From Macrophomina tecta (Eukaryota > Ascomycota > Dothideomycetes > Botryosphaeriales > Botryosphaeriaceae), in the NCBI GenBank assembly GCA_024180945.1, contig JAKSGN010000038.1, forward strand, positions 1,736,001-1,800,000: 64,000 nt of DNA, in the 5' to 3' direction. This document shows, one piece after another, positions 24,157 to 37,323 of the stretch. How positions within the stretch are numbered: the stretch's first letter is position 1; each line of letters starts with the position of its first letter. The notes below the pieces were generated by a model. That model was not told the DNA's origin. It was given only the letters and a program-made list of their open reading frames with translations, and ran no database searches. Both the position numbers and the translations under genes were made by a program.

Positions 24157-25222
24157 TTAAGACGCAACGAAGTCCCTCGCGGCCCTGGAAAGCTGCTTGA
24201 GATCACGGCGAGCCCTGTCGCAAGTGGTGCAGAAGGGCTCGGCTTCTCTCTTCTTTGTGCAAGGCTGGCCGCGGAACTTGCAGTCCCAGCTCCTGCCAGC
24301 CTCTCTCTTGTCGTTAGCGCTGAAGTCAGGCACGGCCATGGCGTCGGCGATAGCCTCCGCAGCACGCTTCATCTTGGAGCACGCTTGACCATCCTGATTG
24401 CAGAAAGCAAGTCTCTTGTAAGCAGTGCGGCCTTCCTCCGGCTCCTCGAACACGGCATCGAGATCACGCTTCTCCGGGCACTTGTCGCCGCGGAAACGGC
24501 AGATATCACCGGCGTCGCGCTTGTTGTAGCAGGGCTCGCCACGAAAACGGCACATTTTCTTGTAGTAGGGGTCGGCCTTGGGCTCCGGCTTTGGCTCAGG
24601 CTTCGCCTCAGGCTCGGGATGAGGGCCGGGAATGGCGTCCCGCTTGTTGTAGCATGGCTCGCCACGGAAACGGCACATTTTCTTGTAGTAGCGCTTCTGG
24701 GGATGGTTCTCTGCGAGTAATGATTAGCATCATAATTCAACACTTCTAGGGGGATTAAGCATATGCAACTAACCATCCTCGAGCTCGCTCTTCGTCGGGC
24801 AGTCCTCGCCGCGCCACACACAGGCGGTCTTGTAATAACGCTTCACACGCTGGTCAAGAGTAAGAGGGAAGACATCTGAAATATTTAAGTCAGCGTAACT
24901 TTCTTTGAATATCAGTGTTACTTGGCGTGTGAAACTTACCGTGCTCAACTTCCTGAGAAGTGTAGTTGGTGTAGATATCACTCAATGCAGCGAGGAACTC
25001 GTCCGTGTCCCGCTTGGCGAGAGTGCAAGCGTCGGCCGCGCCAGTGCACGGTGCGGGATTGGCCAGGGCAAGAGCGGCAGCCTCGGCAGCGCGCTTGATC
25101 TTATGGCAAGGTTGGCCAGGCTCGTTGCAAAGGGCATCAAGGTAGTCGTCATCGAAGAGCTTGGCAGCAGCTGTTGCAGAGACCGCGATAGCGGATCCCA
25201 GTAAAAGGATGCCAGCCTTCAT
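24157..25222 (-). CDS. Multi-repeat alpha-pheromone-like peptide precursor
   Basis: Minus-strand exons are 25222-24940, 24875-24774 and 24710-24157, giving 312 residues; introns of 64 and 63 bases keep frame. A signal peptide (1-20) leads into segments separated by Lys-Arg, the Kex2 site, several followed by Asp-Ala, Glu-Ala or Glu-Pro, which suit Ste13-type trimming. Two peptide families occur. Family A is Cys-Arg/Lys-Phe-Arg-Gly-x2-Cys at 141-148, 182-189, 199-206 and 272-279, with a related Cys-Val-Trp-Arg-Gly copy at 113-120. Family B is Cys-Asn-x2-Gly-Gln-x-Cys at 32-39 and 232-239, each followed by Lys-Arg-Ala-Ala-Glu-Ala and an Ala-rich helix. A Pro-Glu-Lys repeat links two A copies. 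Secreted Cys-x6-Cys peptides with Gly-Gln resemble ascomycete alpha pheromones (ccg-4/ppg1 type), which signal to the Ste2/PRE-2 receptor. No DUF3328 gene lies nearby, arguing against a ustiloxin-type RiPP. Confidence 0.75.
24512..24568 (-). repeat. Pheromone repeat unit, copy 2
   Basis: 57 bases almost identical to 24635-24691 (3 mismatches by eye). It encodes the second Tyr-Tyr-Lys-Lys-Met-Cys-Arg-Phe-Arg-Gly unit with its trailing Lys-Arg-Asp-Ala. The identity at third codon positions points to recent duplication or gene conversion. Confidence 0.9.
24635..24691 (-). repeat. Pheromone repeat unit, copy 1
   Basis: The partner of the unit at 24512-24568, in direct orientation and 123 bases apart. 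Both lie within exon 3 of the precursor gene. Confidence 0.9.
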
Positions 25223-26504
25223 ATTGGATGTTGCTCAACAGTGTAGTATGAATTTTGTTTCCGTAGAAAGAGCGACGTAGTCGGTTGATTGGAATATCGG
25301 GGAGAGGCCTGGAAGCAGGAGCCATGTTATATAGTGTTGCACGTAGATATATCAGTGGCAATTCGATTTTCATCAATAGATGTCAATAAGAACCCATTCA
25401 TTCAACGATGGGAGCTTTGCCTCAATAGGACGTGAAGCTCAATAGAGGCACCAGCGGCCTTCACTTCAAACTAACAGCTGGTTCCATTGAACCGAACAGT
25501 CTGGAGCTCCCTTTGTCACTCACAAAGTACTGGACTGGACACTGGTACCGCTGTATAGTGGGCATTGACCAAAACCACTCGAATGGCCAACCTGAAGAAT
25601 GCTGTCAAAAGAGTGACCGAGCGGCAGTACGTGACAAACATCCAGATTAGACGTCATTTTTCCAAGCTCGGCAGACCGAGCGCTCTCCCAGCTATGGAGT
25701 ACCAAGGTAGCCTCCGTCATAAGAAGCAGTGACGTTGAGCACACGAGTCTTATCACGATGCTCTGAGACGGAGAGCATCAAATCGAAAAGAGCGAGGAAC
25801 AGCGACACAGGGCAACAAAGAGCAGGACAAAAAGAACCCAAAGACCTCATTCGAGGCCTTCCTGCCATGCAAAACGGTTGCCTTGCCGTCGACCACTTTT
25901 CCGGACATGGTCTTCAATAAGACTCTCTTACCAAAAGCGGGTTAGCGTGAGGTCTCTCTCAATAGAGGTCTGTCCGGCCCAGGCAGCCAGCATCTGGCTA
26001 GCAGGAGGAACATGAAAGCGCCAGGTAAAGAAATGTGCCAGACAAAAGGATATTCTCGCACTGCTGATCTCCTTGGGCCACGATATCCTCTACACATGGT
26101 GGTGGCGGAACCCGATGACCGGGGATGTCCAGGTGGACGAAGAGGGAAGGACGACAGGGCTAGGCTAGCCACGAAGGAGCTTCCACCAGACATAGGAAGC
26201 GAGACTGCGGAGTAATCTGACGGGTACTAACAGCGGCCATGTAGTCGAGCGAGATGTGCAGACGGTGGAACTAGAGGCGGGCACATTCACTGGCTGGGTA
26301 CCGTGACAGAGAAACAGTCGTGGCTCGGTGCAGATCCAACGGCTCGGAATGATGCTGGAGCAGGGCAAACGTGCAGACACACGTGGTATCACAGGGTACA
26401 GGAAGGGCAGCAATCCATCGCGGTGAGGTCGAGAGGGAGCAGGGTAAGAGGATGACAGGACGGGAAGCAGTGGAGCGCGGGCCGACAAGACTCCGGCCGG
26501 CCCG
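25223..26504. other. Divergent intergenic region
   Basis: 1.3 kb between the pheromone-like gene (-) and the methionyl-tRNA synthetase gene (+). It should hold both promoters. Frames on both strands are short and unrecognised; I found no repeat of note. Confidence 0.5.
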
Positions 26505-28645
26505 ATGGTGCAGGTGTCGTCACGCCTTTCTCGTCGCGTTCTTCGCGTCTTCCCGACATGCGCCTTCATTGCTCCAATGCGCTCCCGGATATACTGCGCC
26601 AGAGCGCGTCCTGCCCTCCGCCCGGCCACGAGCTGGACCTGTGCATCATGCAAGGTGCGAGCCGTCCCTCGCCGCAGCCTCGCAAACTCGGCTGATGAAA
26701 AGCCATACTACGTTACCACCCCCATCTTCTACGTCAATGCCGGTACTACGCGCCAAAGACCTCTCCTGCTTGAACCTCCATGCTGAATCGCCTTTGATGC
26801 AGCTCCACATGTCGGCCATCTTTCCACAATGGTCCTTGCCGACATTATCAAACGATGGCAAGTCTTGGAGGGAAAGAAGGCAATTTTGAGCACCGGCACC
26901 GACGAGCACGGTTTGAAGGTTCAGCAAGCCGCCGCAAAGGCCGGCAGCGACCCTCTCCCCTTTTGCGACAAAGGAGCCGAGGTGTTCAAGGTATTGCCAT
27001 TGCCTGGTGGTGGCTGAATGCCGAGGCTGACCGTAGCAGAACCTGGCCGCAAAAGGACTCATCTCGAACGAGCATTTCGTGCGGACCACCGACCCAGCGC
27101 ACAAAGATGGCGTACAGTACGCATGGGTAGGGGCATATCTGGCCTGGGCGCCATGTGACGCAATGGCTGACTGGGGTGCAGCATCTGCTCAAGCAGAGAG
27201 GCTACATCTACAGCTCCAAGCACGAAGGATGGTATTCCGTTAGCGACGAGACTTACTATCCTAGCTCTGGCGTCCATCTTGTCGTCGAGCCTGCCACCGG
27301 CCGTAAGATCATGGTACGCTTGCTTCCGCGTCTTAACATCAGCTGCTGTACTAAACGGACGCTAGGCGTCGATCGAAACCGGAAAGGAGGTCGACTGGAC
27401 TACCGAGATCAATTACCATTTCCGTCTCTCTGCCTTCAAGGACAAGCTTCTGGAGTTCTATCGCGAGAATCCTGAATGGATTATTCCGCAATTCCGCATG
27501 GATGATGTCGTCCAAGCTGTATCTTCTGGCCTGGAAGACCTCTCTATATCGCGGCCGACATCAAGGCTGACGTGGGGCGTTCCTGTACCCGGCGATGATT
27601 CCCAGACTGTCTACGTTTGGCTTGACGCCCTGTTGAACTACGCAACCAAAATCGGCTACCCTTGGCCCCCTCAGGAAATGGATGCCAGCGGCTGGCCGCC
27701 TGACTGCCATGTCATAGGAAAAGACATCACTCGCTTTCACTGCATCTACTGGCCGGCATTCCTGATGGCGCTCTCACTCCCGCTCTCCAAAAGAGTGCTC
27801 ACGACTGCGCATTGGACCATGAATAGTCAGAAGATGTCCAAGTCTGTGGGCAATGTTGTGAATCCATTCTTTGCCCTGGAGAGGTTTGGAACCGATGCCA
27901 TGCGCTATTACCTTGCGCATGACGCAGGAATCAGCCAGGATGCAAATTACAGCAATTACCACGTCGTCGAGCGCTACAAGAAGGGTCTACAAGGAGGCTT
28001 AGGTAACCTTGCGAGCAGAATAGTGAAGGGTAAAGGTTGGGACGTTAGGAGAGCTGTAGTCTCTGGCAAGGACAACACGCCCAAGAAGAACACGGAACAG
28101 CAAGCACAGGCACGTGCGCACTTTGCTTTGTTAAAAGGTCTTGCAGAGGCAGTTCAGCAAAAGATGCAAGCCCTGGACGTCAGCGGCGGATTGAAGACCA
28201 TTATGGAAGCTGTCTACGAGGTATGTAAAACCCTCGCTCAACATCCTTCCCTGCCACCGTGATTGACAGCGCACTCCGCCAGACAAACCGTTTCCTCCAA
28301 GAGGCTGCTCCTTGGAGATTCGTTCCAAAGATTCAAAGGAATGCCCCTGCAGCCGAACAGCCCGCTGAGCTCATCCCTGAACAGCACCGCCCGCACGTGG
28401 ATCGAACGATATTCCTGTGCGCGGAGACGTTAAGAATTGCAGCTATCTTGCTACAGCCATACATGCCCAGTAAGGCAGCGGAATTACTCGACATGCTTGG
28501 GGTGGATGAGAAGAAGCGAAGCTTTGAATTTGCCATGGTCTGCAGGGATTTTGATTATGGCGTGAGTAAGGTTAACTTGAGTAAAGCAGTCTTATTCCCG
28601 CCCATCGGGATTGATGGGCTAGACCGGCCAGATGAGGTGGTGTGA
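26505..28645 (+). CDS. MSM1: Methionyl-tRNA synthetase, mitochondrial
   Basis: Exons are 26505-26742, 26803-26990, 27040-27126, 27182-27313, 27366-28220 and 28283-28645, giving about 620 residues; introns are 49-62 bases and all keep frame. It charges mitochondrial tRNA with methionine. The class I HIGH-type motif (Pro-His-Val-Gly-His) is near residues 81-85, split by intron 1, and the KMSKS loop is at 371-375. The catalytic core lacks the four-Cys zinc knuckle typical of cytosolic enzymes and fits the shorter organellar/bacterial type. The first ~60 residues are Arg/Ser/Ala-rich with almost no acid, consistent with a mitochondrial presequence; a second in-frame ATG lies at codon 25. The anticodon-binding helical domain follows the KMSKS region and ends with the usual Leu-Gln-Pro-Tyr-Met-Pro segment. 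Confidence 0.92.
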
Positions 28646-31202
28646 CCTGAAGATGGTATGTCATCTCCACTCCGCTTGGACCCGAATGTACCATAGAGTT
28701 AAGATTTCTGTACAATGTACGACTAATGCGCCCTTCTCGCCGGACACGCTGGGGAGAACGTCCGCCGGATAGGCTTTTGTGTGGCAGCATTGAAGAAACG
28801 AGTGCAAGCATTGCACCGCGCAGTGCCGCGACCGAGCCCTGCTCCTGTGTTGGCTGACTTCGGCGCCCTGTTGTCCAGCATTTGTGATCCTATCTGGAGA
28901 GAGCAAGATCTCCTTGGCGCTTCACGGTCCTTGGGCCTTGTGATCACGGCGAGGCCGATGCAGTGTCGTATTCATAGATGGCCGGCCCCTACTCCGCGCA
29001 GAACAACCAATGGCAACACAGCGGGGGAGCGGACTGTTGATGCATCCTATGAACGCCATCCATCTCCATCACATTGCCATTTCAAGTTTAGTCCCCCGAA
29101 GCATCAGCCACTGGAGAGCATCTGTTCAGGTCCCCTGTTTCTCCACTGAATCACACGGGCATCAAGGCTCACCCTCTTTTCGACTCATTATGCCAGACCA
29201 GTAAGCTATGTGTGATCCGGGACACCCGCCGGTGCAGCTGGGCTAAGGATCCACGGCACGGCGGGTTCTCGTGTAACGCGAAGGCGGGGCCACTATTATC
29301 TGTCACCATCCAGATCGGACGGAGGAGGGCTGGCGCGGGTCTTTGAACCCTTGCTACTGCTGCCGCGAGCCGAACCGCTGGGTTGACAGGCAGCCACACC
29401 GGGGGCCTTATGTGCATGCACTGCCTCTGCTTTTCATCACATCTCCATCCGCCTTATCACCACCGCCCCCACTCCACAACGCACACAACGCAGGAACGGA
29501 GCAGCTGGCTGAAAACGGCGAATCGATATTGATGCCGGCCCACCACTCGCCCGAGAACGATCGCTTTCGCCAATGCGCCCGCAGACGCAGAGTCCGTCGC
29601 GATCTCCATGATTGGCCCGGTGGAAAAGCATTTCTTTCACCGCTTTGCCACACCTTGAGCGGGTAGTCCGGTCGTATCGACGCTCCTTTTCTCCGCTCAC
29701 CAGCACTGGATGACGTCGCATCTCATGAGCGGTCTGTCAGCTGCCGCTGTGACACTTAATTATTGTTGCGCCTTTTTTTTTTTTGTCATCCTTTCCCTCC
29801 GCTGAAGGTCGCTCCATCGCCGAGCCGAGTTTGGCCGCGAAAGACTGCGTGAGCAATCTTCTGACCCGGGGAACGCAGTGTTGAAGGCATGGGTCGTGAG
29901 GCTGGATCTGGTGTTGAGCAGGGATATTTTTGCTGCGGCATTTCGATCATCGCCCTCCCAATACCCCAGTGTATGAATACGGTTCTTCCGAATGCCTGGT
30001 TTCGCAATGCAGCAATAATCTCGGCCCCCGGAAGGAGACATGGATACTACCCACAATCTGTACAAGAGCATACAGTAGTACCCGGCACTCCGCGCTAGCT
30101 TCTCGCTCCCTAGCTCGCTTTTCTTTCTCTTTTTTTTTTTTTTATCTCTTTCGCGTACGCCCTGTTGCTTCCCGCTCCGGCGGGTCGGTCCTCTTGTTCC
30201 GCCTGATGCGATTGATCGTAGTCTATGCTCTTGTGGCTTGGTGATTTCGTCTACCCTGGCCCCGCAGGCGCGTTAATTTACTTCGAGGGCACGCATCAAT
30301 TAATGGCATTTAGGTCAGACAACAATTGCAGCTATTTACTGTAGTCTTGGCTCTTATTTTCTTGTTCGAGCTAGCCCGTGCGGTGAGTAACAGTCCATGC
30401 GCCGCAGCATCATCCTCAGAAGACCGATTCAACGTCTAAATGGCGCTGTGTCACTCCAGAGAACTTAGCAGAGCGGGACAAGTAAATATGCTCTGATATT
30501 GCAGGTCAAAAGCTATACTGGGAAGAATAATGCATGGCTCTGCGCGGAGAAGATCCGGCCATCCTCGATGTCCCCTACCCCTCATAGTTTCAGCCTGCAG
30601 CGAGGAATTCCTGTGCATTAATCCGTCGGAAACCAAGCCCTCTTCGATCCACTTAAACACTGCCAGCCAGATGATGCCACCGCTGGTACATTACTGGGAT
30701 TGCGTGTTCTGAAAGAGTTTTAGCCTGCTACTTTGGCCGTGGCAGAATTCAGTCTCGGGCTCCTCTGCGGAGTATTCTTGGCCTGTTTCGGCAAGGTGAT
30801 CGGATAGACGCCTAAAAGAGGACGCTCTAACTGCGTGTAAAAGGCGACCGATTGCGCAGGCCGCAGTAAATGATCAAACCTATCGTTGCGCTGGGCATAT
30901 TCGTCCAGGAAATCTTCATGGTACTGCGGGTCTGGAAATTCCGCCGTGTACGGTGAGCCTCACATCCTCAGCGCTTGCACCATCAGCCATACTGCGAGTC
31001 ATGACCAAGGCCTCGAGCCTTTCGGCTTCAAAGTCGTCCAACACACTCTCTACTCTCTGGTTGCCTCATGCCGCCATGCCGGCCCGCCCCGGCAGTGAGG
31101 TGTGAGAGTATGTGCGGTCTCGTTGACTCCTTTTCGAATTAGCGAACACCAGTACTTTTCTTGTAGCATTCCTCAGGAGATCTTCCATCTCTTGCTTCAT
31201 CT
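28646..31202. other. Gene-poor region, left part
   Basis: I see no gene. T runs lie at about 29770-29781 and 30129-30143, and the DNA near 30.1-30.25 kb is strongly CT-rich like a fungal promoter leader, yet no coding region follows it. It may be the orphaned control region of a lost gene. Confidence 0.5.
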
Positions 31203-31960
31203 CTACAGTCTTAGAGGCAAGAGGTAATGGTATACAAGGCCGCACGGAGGCGGCTCCTTTTGCATAGCAAAGCGAACGCTGTGCGGCTGGGGCTCCTTAG
31301 TAGGAAGAGAGCCTACAAATTCGTACATAGTCTCTTTAGTTTCGTGGGTAGCCTGGTCCGCAATTGCAATGAACTTGGTATTGCTAGTGCATACAACCTT
31401 GATATGGACCAGTACCGACTCAGCCAGCCTATACTTATCGTTTTTCCCACAGCCCGTGCAGTGCAGGCAGGAAAAGCTTAGCAATCAGAGTGGATACTTC
31501 ATCCAGCGCCATCATGGTGACTTTCGGGACATAATATAGCGTGCCAATCTCAGTAAGCCCCTGGAATTTGTCACAAGGATGTCGCATCCATCATTCAAGT
31601 GTCGCAGCTGGCACTCAACCGGCTGACCGCCTATAGGGATCTGCGGCATTGCACATATTCTGCGGCACAACCTCGCAATATGGTCGTAGTTGAGGACGGC
31701 AAGTTCTCTATTCGTGCAAAGGATGACACTGACGGACATGTGCAAGAAGTTGGTCATGCAGGCAACGGCGGTGTCGAAGTAATCTTTGCCTATGGCTTAA
31801 TGTATGGTCTAAAAGCTATCAAGCTGCTGGTAATACACACAACGGATGTCTTTCCGGTCCTGGCACTGGTCGAGACCACCAAGTCGCCATTCGATAACCT
31901 ATGCCTGGTTTTGAACTTCCTTCAGCGCAGACCCCTCACTGCTAACCTCATAGTAATCTA
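31203..31960 (-). pseudogene. Decayed DEAD-box RNA helicase
   Basis: Read on the minus strand, shifted frames show helicase motifs in the right order and spacing. A Q-motif-like Val-Gln-x-Gln-Ala (about 31.92 kb) is followed by a TAG stop. Next is a Walker-type segment, Asn-Gly-Asp-Leu-Val-Val then Thr-Gly-Lys-Thr (31844-31888). Motif Ia appears as Thr-Asn-Arg-Glu-Leu-Ala (31698-31724), then a Gly-Gly...Gly-Cys-Asp-Ile-Leu-Val block with a damaged Thr-Pro-Gly-Arg (31557-31590), and a motif II-like Leu-Asp-Glu-Val (31491-31508). Stops and frameshifts separate them, and motifs III-VI are not found. Upstream to about 32.46 kb an open-looking minus frame with two stops (TGA, TAA) may be its N-terminal part. 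I call it a relic of a DEAD-box gene; parent subfamily unknown. No joined reading frame exists. Confidence 0.65.
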
Positions 31961-34369
31961 CCTGCAAAAGGCCTGTCTGGAGCTCTTTGTAGTTCACTAC
32001 TAGACCTATCTTGGATATATTGCGTCGGAAGACAACAATAATTGACATATCGAACGGGTCTGATGAATGCAAAGTAAAGCCTGTACGCTGCGCCTTGCCA
32101 GAAGCAAGGTCTGTCCTTTTGCCAAGCCCTGCTGCTGTCTTAAGTGCAGCACCGACAGAATATATCCATAGTAATATGAATAGAGGTAGGCCTTAGGAGC
32201 CAGGGGCGGATCGAAAGCGGCAGTCTCCACTACGGGCCAAGCCTTCAACGTGAATGTGACGATTCCATCCGAGGCGAAGAGCTCCATCAATTACGTGATG
32301 GTGGCTTCGGCCTCTTCGGCAGTGAGTTGCTCACTGTTTCAGACATTGTAGCGATTCTGATCCAGCTCATTTAAGATATGATTGCGGAGCTCACTCTCCT
32401 CTTGCGCTGGACGGATCAGCAAATGAGTGGAGTGAGTATCGCTGTGAGTACCAACGTGACAAGTTGATCCTGAACGTATCAGCTTCATTCGACAAGATTG
32501 ATTATGGGAAACTGACCAACGAAGCTTTGAGACAGCGAATAAAAAACGGGCATGGCGATGAGCGTCTCACCTCGGCAGCGCTTGAGTGGGGTTTCGAGGA
32601 TAGAGTACAACGGTCATGGAAATGGTTCGACAGTAGCCTGCATCAAGTCGCTTCTCTAAGCTTACGCGGCGGCGGAGCTTTAGCTTTGGCCAATTTTCGT
32701 TGGCGCTGTGGAGGTGATGTGTCGAGTCAAGGAGGTCAGGCCTTCGATGAGCACTACTAATGGATAAGCAGTGATGTAAGTGCGTCGGAGCAAACGTATC
32801 CGACACTATAATCACTTCTATAATGAGTATTCGGAAGCTTAAGATTAGTCTTCACAGCTATTAGCAGTTACATCCTAGAATTGGGGAGGGGAATCGTCCA
32901 TCGAGCGGATATTCTATGTGACAAAGATGCGCACCACCGCCGAAAGGCACATCTCGGTGAGCTTCAAGCGCATTCAATCACTGTTATATCAGCTTTATGA
33001 TGAGAATACTCAGTATTGCAATACCTGCCGCGGGATATGCGGTCCAACCACAGTGACGAGCGCCCCCGCGCCACCACAAACCGTATAGTTAGGAGGCTCA
33101 TAATGGCCCATACGCATGTCCGGCCTTCAGATAAGACTCATGAACACTAGTTTCATGAGAGGTGTGTTTTTAATGCTTACCCTCCGAGCTTCTACGAACA
33201 AAGTTCGTCATACAAAGCAACCTCTTTCGTCCTATCCTGCTATCACGACCGGGAGTCAACACTTGCGCTGAGATTCTGAGCGGCTTGACCACACGAGATC
33301 GGCATACCATACAACACCCTGAGGATAGATAGAGGCACATCATCCAGAGAGGTTTGCCAATCTCATCTACCTATTGTTGAGCGTGAGGAAGGCAAGGGAA
33401 AAGCGCGGGATGGTATTTGAGGGAGCCAGGATCCGGCCCGGCTCGGCCCTCGATTTTTAGTAATGGCAATGATTCGCGTCCGCGCATTTGTGCTTAGAGT
33501 AAGGACTTTGACGCGGTCATTCCATTGGGCAACCTAAAGGAGTAAACCTCGCAAAAAAAGGTCCTTTCCGAGAGCAGGACTAATGAGGGTAATGTCGTGA
33601 TGATAGACCTCTGTGTAGCTTGAAGCTTGAAGGAGAGCTTTTCTTTGTTTGCAACCATCCCTCTACAGGATATAGTATGCGGGGTTGCGCCGCTCAAGAA
33701 TGAAGTGCGGGTGCTCACCTGACTGAACCGATGTAGTTATGCTGTACAATAGAACTTCCAAGCTGGCAATGGCCACTTCGAGCAGCGCGTTATATTTGAT
33801 GGTGGCCTACACGCCACATGCGCTAGTGCCTGCAGCTTATTTGGTGCGATGGGTAGTGCAGGCGAAATTGGACAAGCGTACCAGGTCTAGTTGAGAATCT
33901 AAGTTGCTCTTGAATGGCGCAGTGATATAAGCTGCTGCCTGCTCAGTAAGGTTGGCATATTCTGTTTAGAATACAGACTGGAGCTGTAGCTGCAATCGGC
34001 GACGATAAGACGAGAGTCCCCTTTAAGACATAACAATACGAAGTAGCAGATTTCGGATAAGTCCGGGATTTGTGGACGCCTTGGACGAATATTATATAGC
34101 AAATGCATCTGAGATCATGTCATGTGAGCTCTGCCAGAGGACTTCAACGCCAACTGTCCCAATGAGCGAGAGCTTCTTCTTCTTCTTCTTCTTCTTAGCC
34201 TGCTTATGTTATGACCGAAGTAAGGCAGCGCGGTGCTTCTCCCAATATATTTAACTGCGACTCACACATGGTCTACACCCCAACGTGCAGGACTGAAGTC
34301 AAATTTCATTTCATCATAGCAAAGTTGAACGCGGCTATACCTACAATAATGTATTCTTGACGGGGCGCT
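31961..34369. other. Gene-poor region, right part
   Basis: It continues from the helicase relic to the end of the dehydratase gene. 32006-32460 may hold the relic's N-terminal part on the minus strand. Beyond that, short frames on both strands are unrecognised. A (CTT)8 tract lies at 34173-34196. No intact gene or transposon end was seen. Confidence 0.5.
34173..34196. repeat. (CTT)8 microsatellite
   Basis: Eight perfect CTT units in gene-poor DNA about 170 bases beyond the dehydratase stop codon. Confidence 0.9.
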
Positions 34370-35465
34370 TTACTCAGCACATGCCTCCAGGAGCTTCTTG
34401 TGGGAGGCCATCGCCTTCTTTGCGTACTCGTGCAAATCGTAGTCCCGTCCCTTACCATCTGGGCCACCGTCAAACACCTCGTATGAAAACCAGCCCCGGA
34501 AACCTGTCTTCAGGACGGCTCTGGCAACGTCCGTAACGGGAAGGTAGCCACCGTCAAAGGGCAGTGGCCTAAAATCGTGGCTCCAACGACCTCTCGGACG
34601 GGTTCCTGTCTCATCGACATCCTTGTTGAAGGGTTGCCTCGGTTTGTACGCGTCCGAGATCTGCAGGAGGTAAACCTTGTCCTTGGGAACTGTCTTGCTC
34701 AGCTCATCCAAGCTCCTGTGGAACCTCTTTTCCAGCTCCTCTTTCGAGACACCCTCCAGTAGGCCGGACTCGGTGGTGGGGTCAGCCCATTCCCCACCGG
34801 CCGTCTGGAATGTATCCAAGCACAGGCCAACGTTGGGCCTGTCGACCTTCTTGACAATGTCCCACACATCTTTCCAGTCTGGAGCGTGCGTTGACCAGCA
34901 CCAGTTCTCATACGCAATCCGGATGTTTTTCTCGGCGAGGAAGTCGGCGATTTCGCGGAGGTCGGAAACGAAACGGTCGCGTTCAAGGCCGATCTTAGAT
35001 TCCGGAGTGTCCGAGGAGCCAATCTGAAAGGTTAGCATTACTATGGTTCGTGATTCGTGCCAGAGCGCTGCGCACCTGCAACAGATCACAGCCACAAGCT
35101 TCCATTATGCCAGCCCAGCCCTTGGCTCGGTCAAAAGCGTCGTCCCTTTCTGGAGAACCCTCAGCCCAACCTTCAAAATTAGAGAAGGGCTGAAGCATCA
35201 GGATCTTCAGTCCCTTGGCATCCGTCTGAGCCTTGATTGTCCTCGCTGTAGTGCGGAGGTCGTCCCAATCTTTCGGGCCAACCTCTTTCTTCAGGAACAA
35301 TTTGGCAAACTCAAGGACGTCGGGCATGGCGAGCTCGATTGCCTGGAAGCCAGCGGCGGCAATGGCATCGAGCTTTTTCGGAAGGGTGTGTTCGGGCTTG
35401 CAGCCAATGGAGCAAGTCGCATAGGAGGCTGGGATTGCTTGAACCGATTCGAGGGAGAGCGACAT
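34370..35465 (-). CDS. 3-dehydroshikimate dehydratase-type TIM-barrel enzyme
   Basis: Minus-strand exons are 35465-35076 and 35023-34370, giving 347 residues; the 52-base intron is phase 0. The fold is the xylose-isomerase-like (AP endonuclease 2) barrel. Visible hallmarks are the N-terminal Ser-Ile-Gly-Cys and a Gly-Phe-Gln-Ala-Ile-Glu-Leu strand, and metal-ligand strands with Tyr-Glu-Asn-Trp, Leu-Cys-Leu-Asp-Thr, Gln-Ile-Ser-Asp and Ser-Tyr-Glu-Val-Phe. Length matches fungal QutC/qa-4, which convert 3-dehydroshikimate to protocatechuate in quinate catabolism. A related sugar isomerase of the same superfamily cannot be excluded. The start at 35465 has a good context; an earlier in-frame ATG at 35564 would add a Leu-rich stretch and is less likely. 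It is divergent from the DAHP synthase gene, 608 bases away. Confidence 0.8.

Positions 35466-37323
<1,858 letters not shown>

Noticed and set aside
24157..25222. Ustiloxin-type (dikaritin) RiPP precursor
   Set aside because: Kex2-type repeats fit, but no DUF3328, tyrosinase or transporter gene is near, and Cys-x6-Cys units with Gly-Gln fit pheromones better.
31599..32003. 134-codon + frame in the gene-poor region
   Set aside because: The minus strand carries helicase motifs in order here, so this + frame is their shadow.
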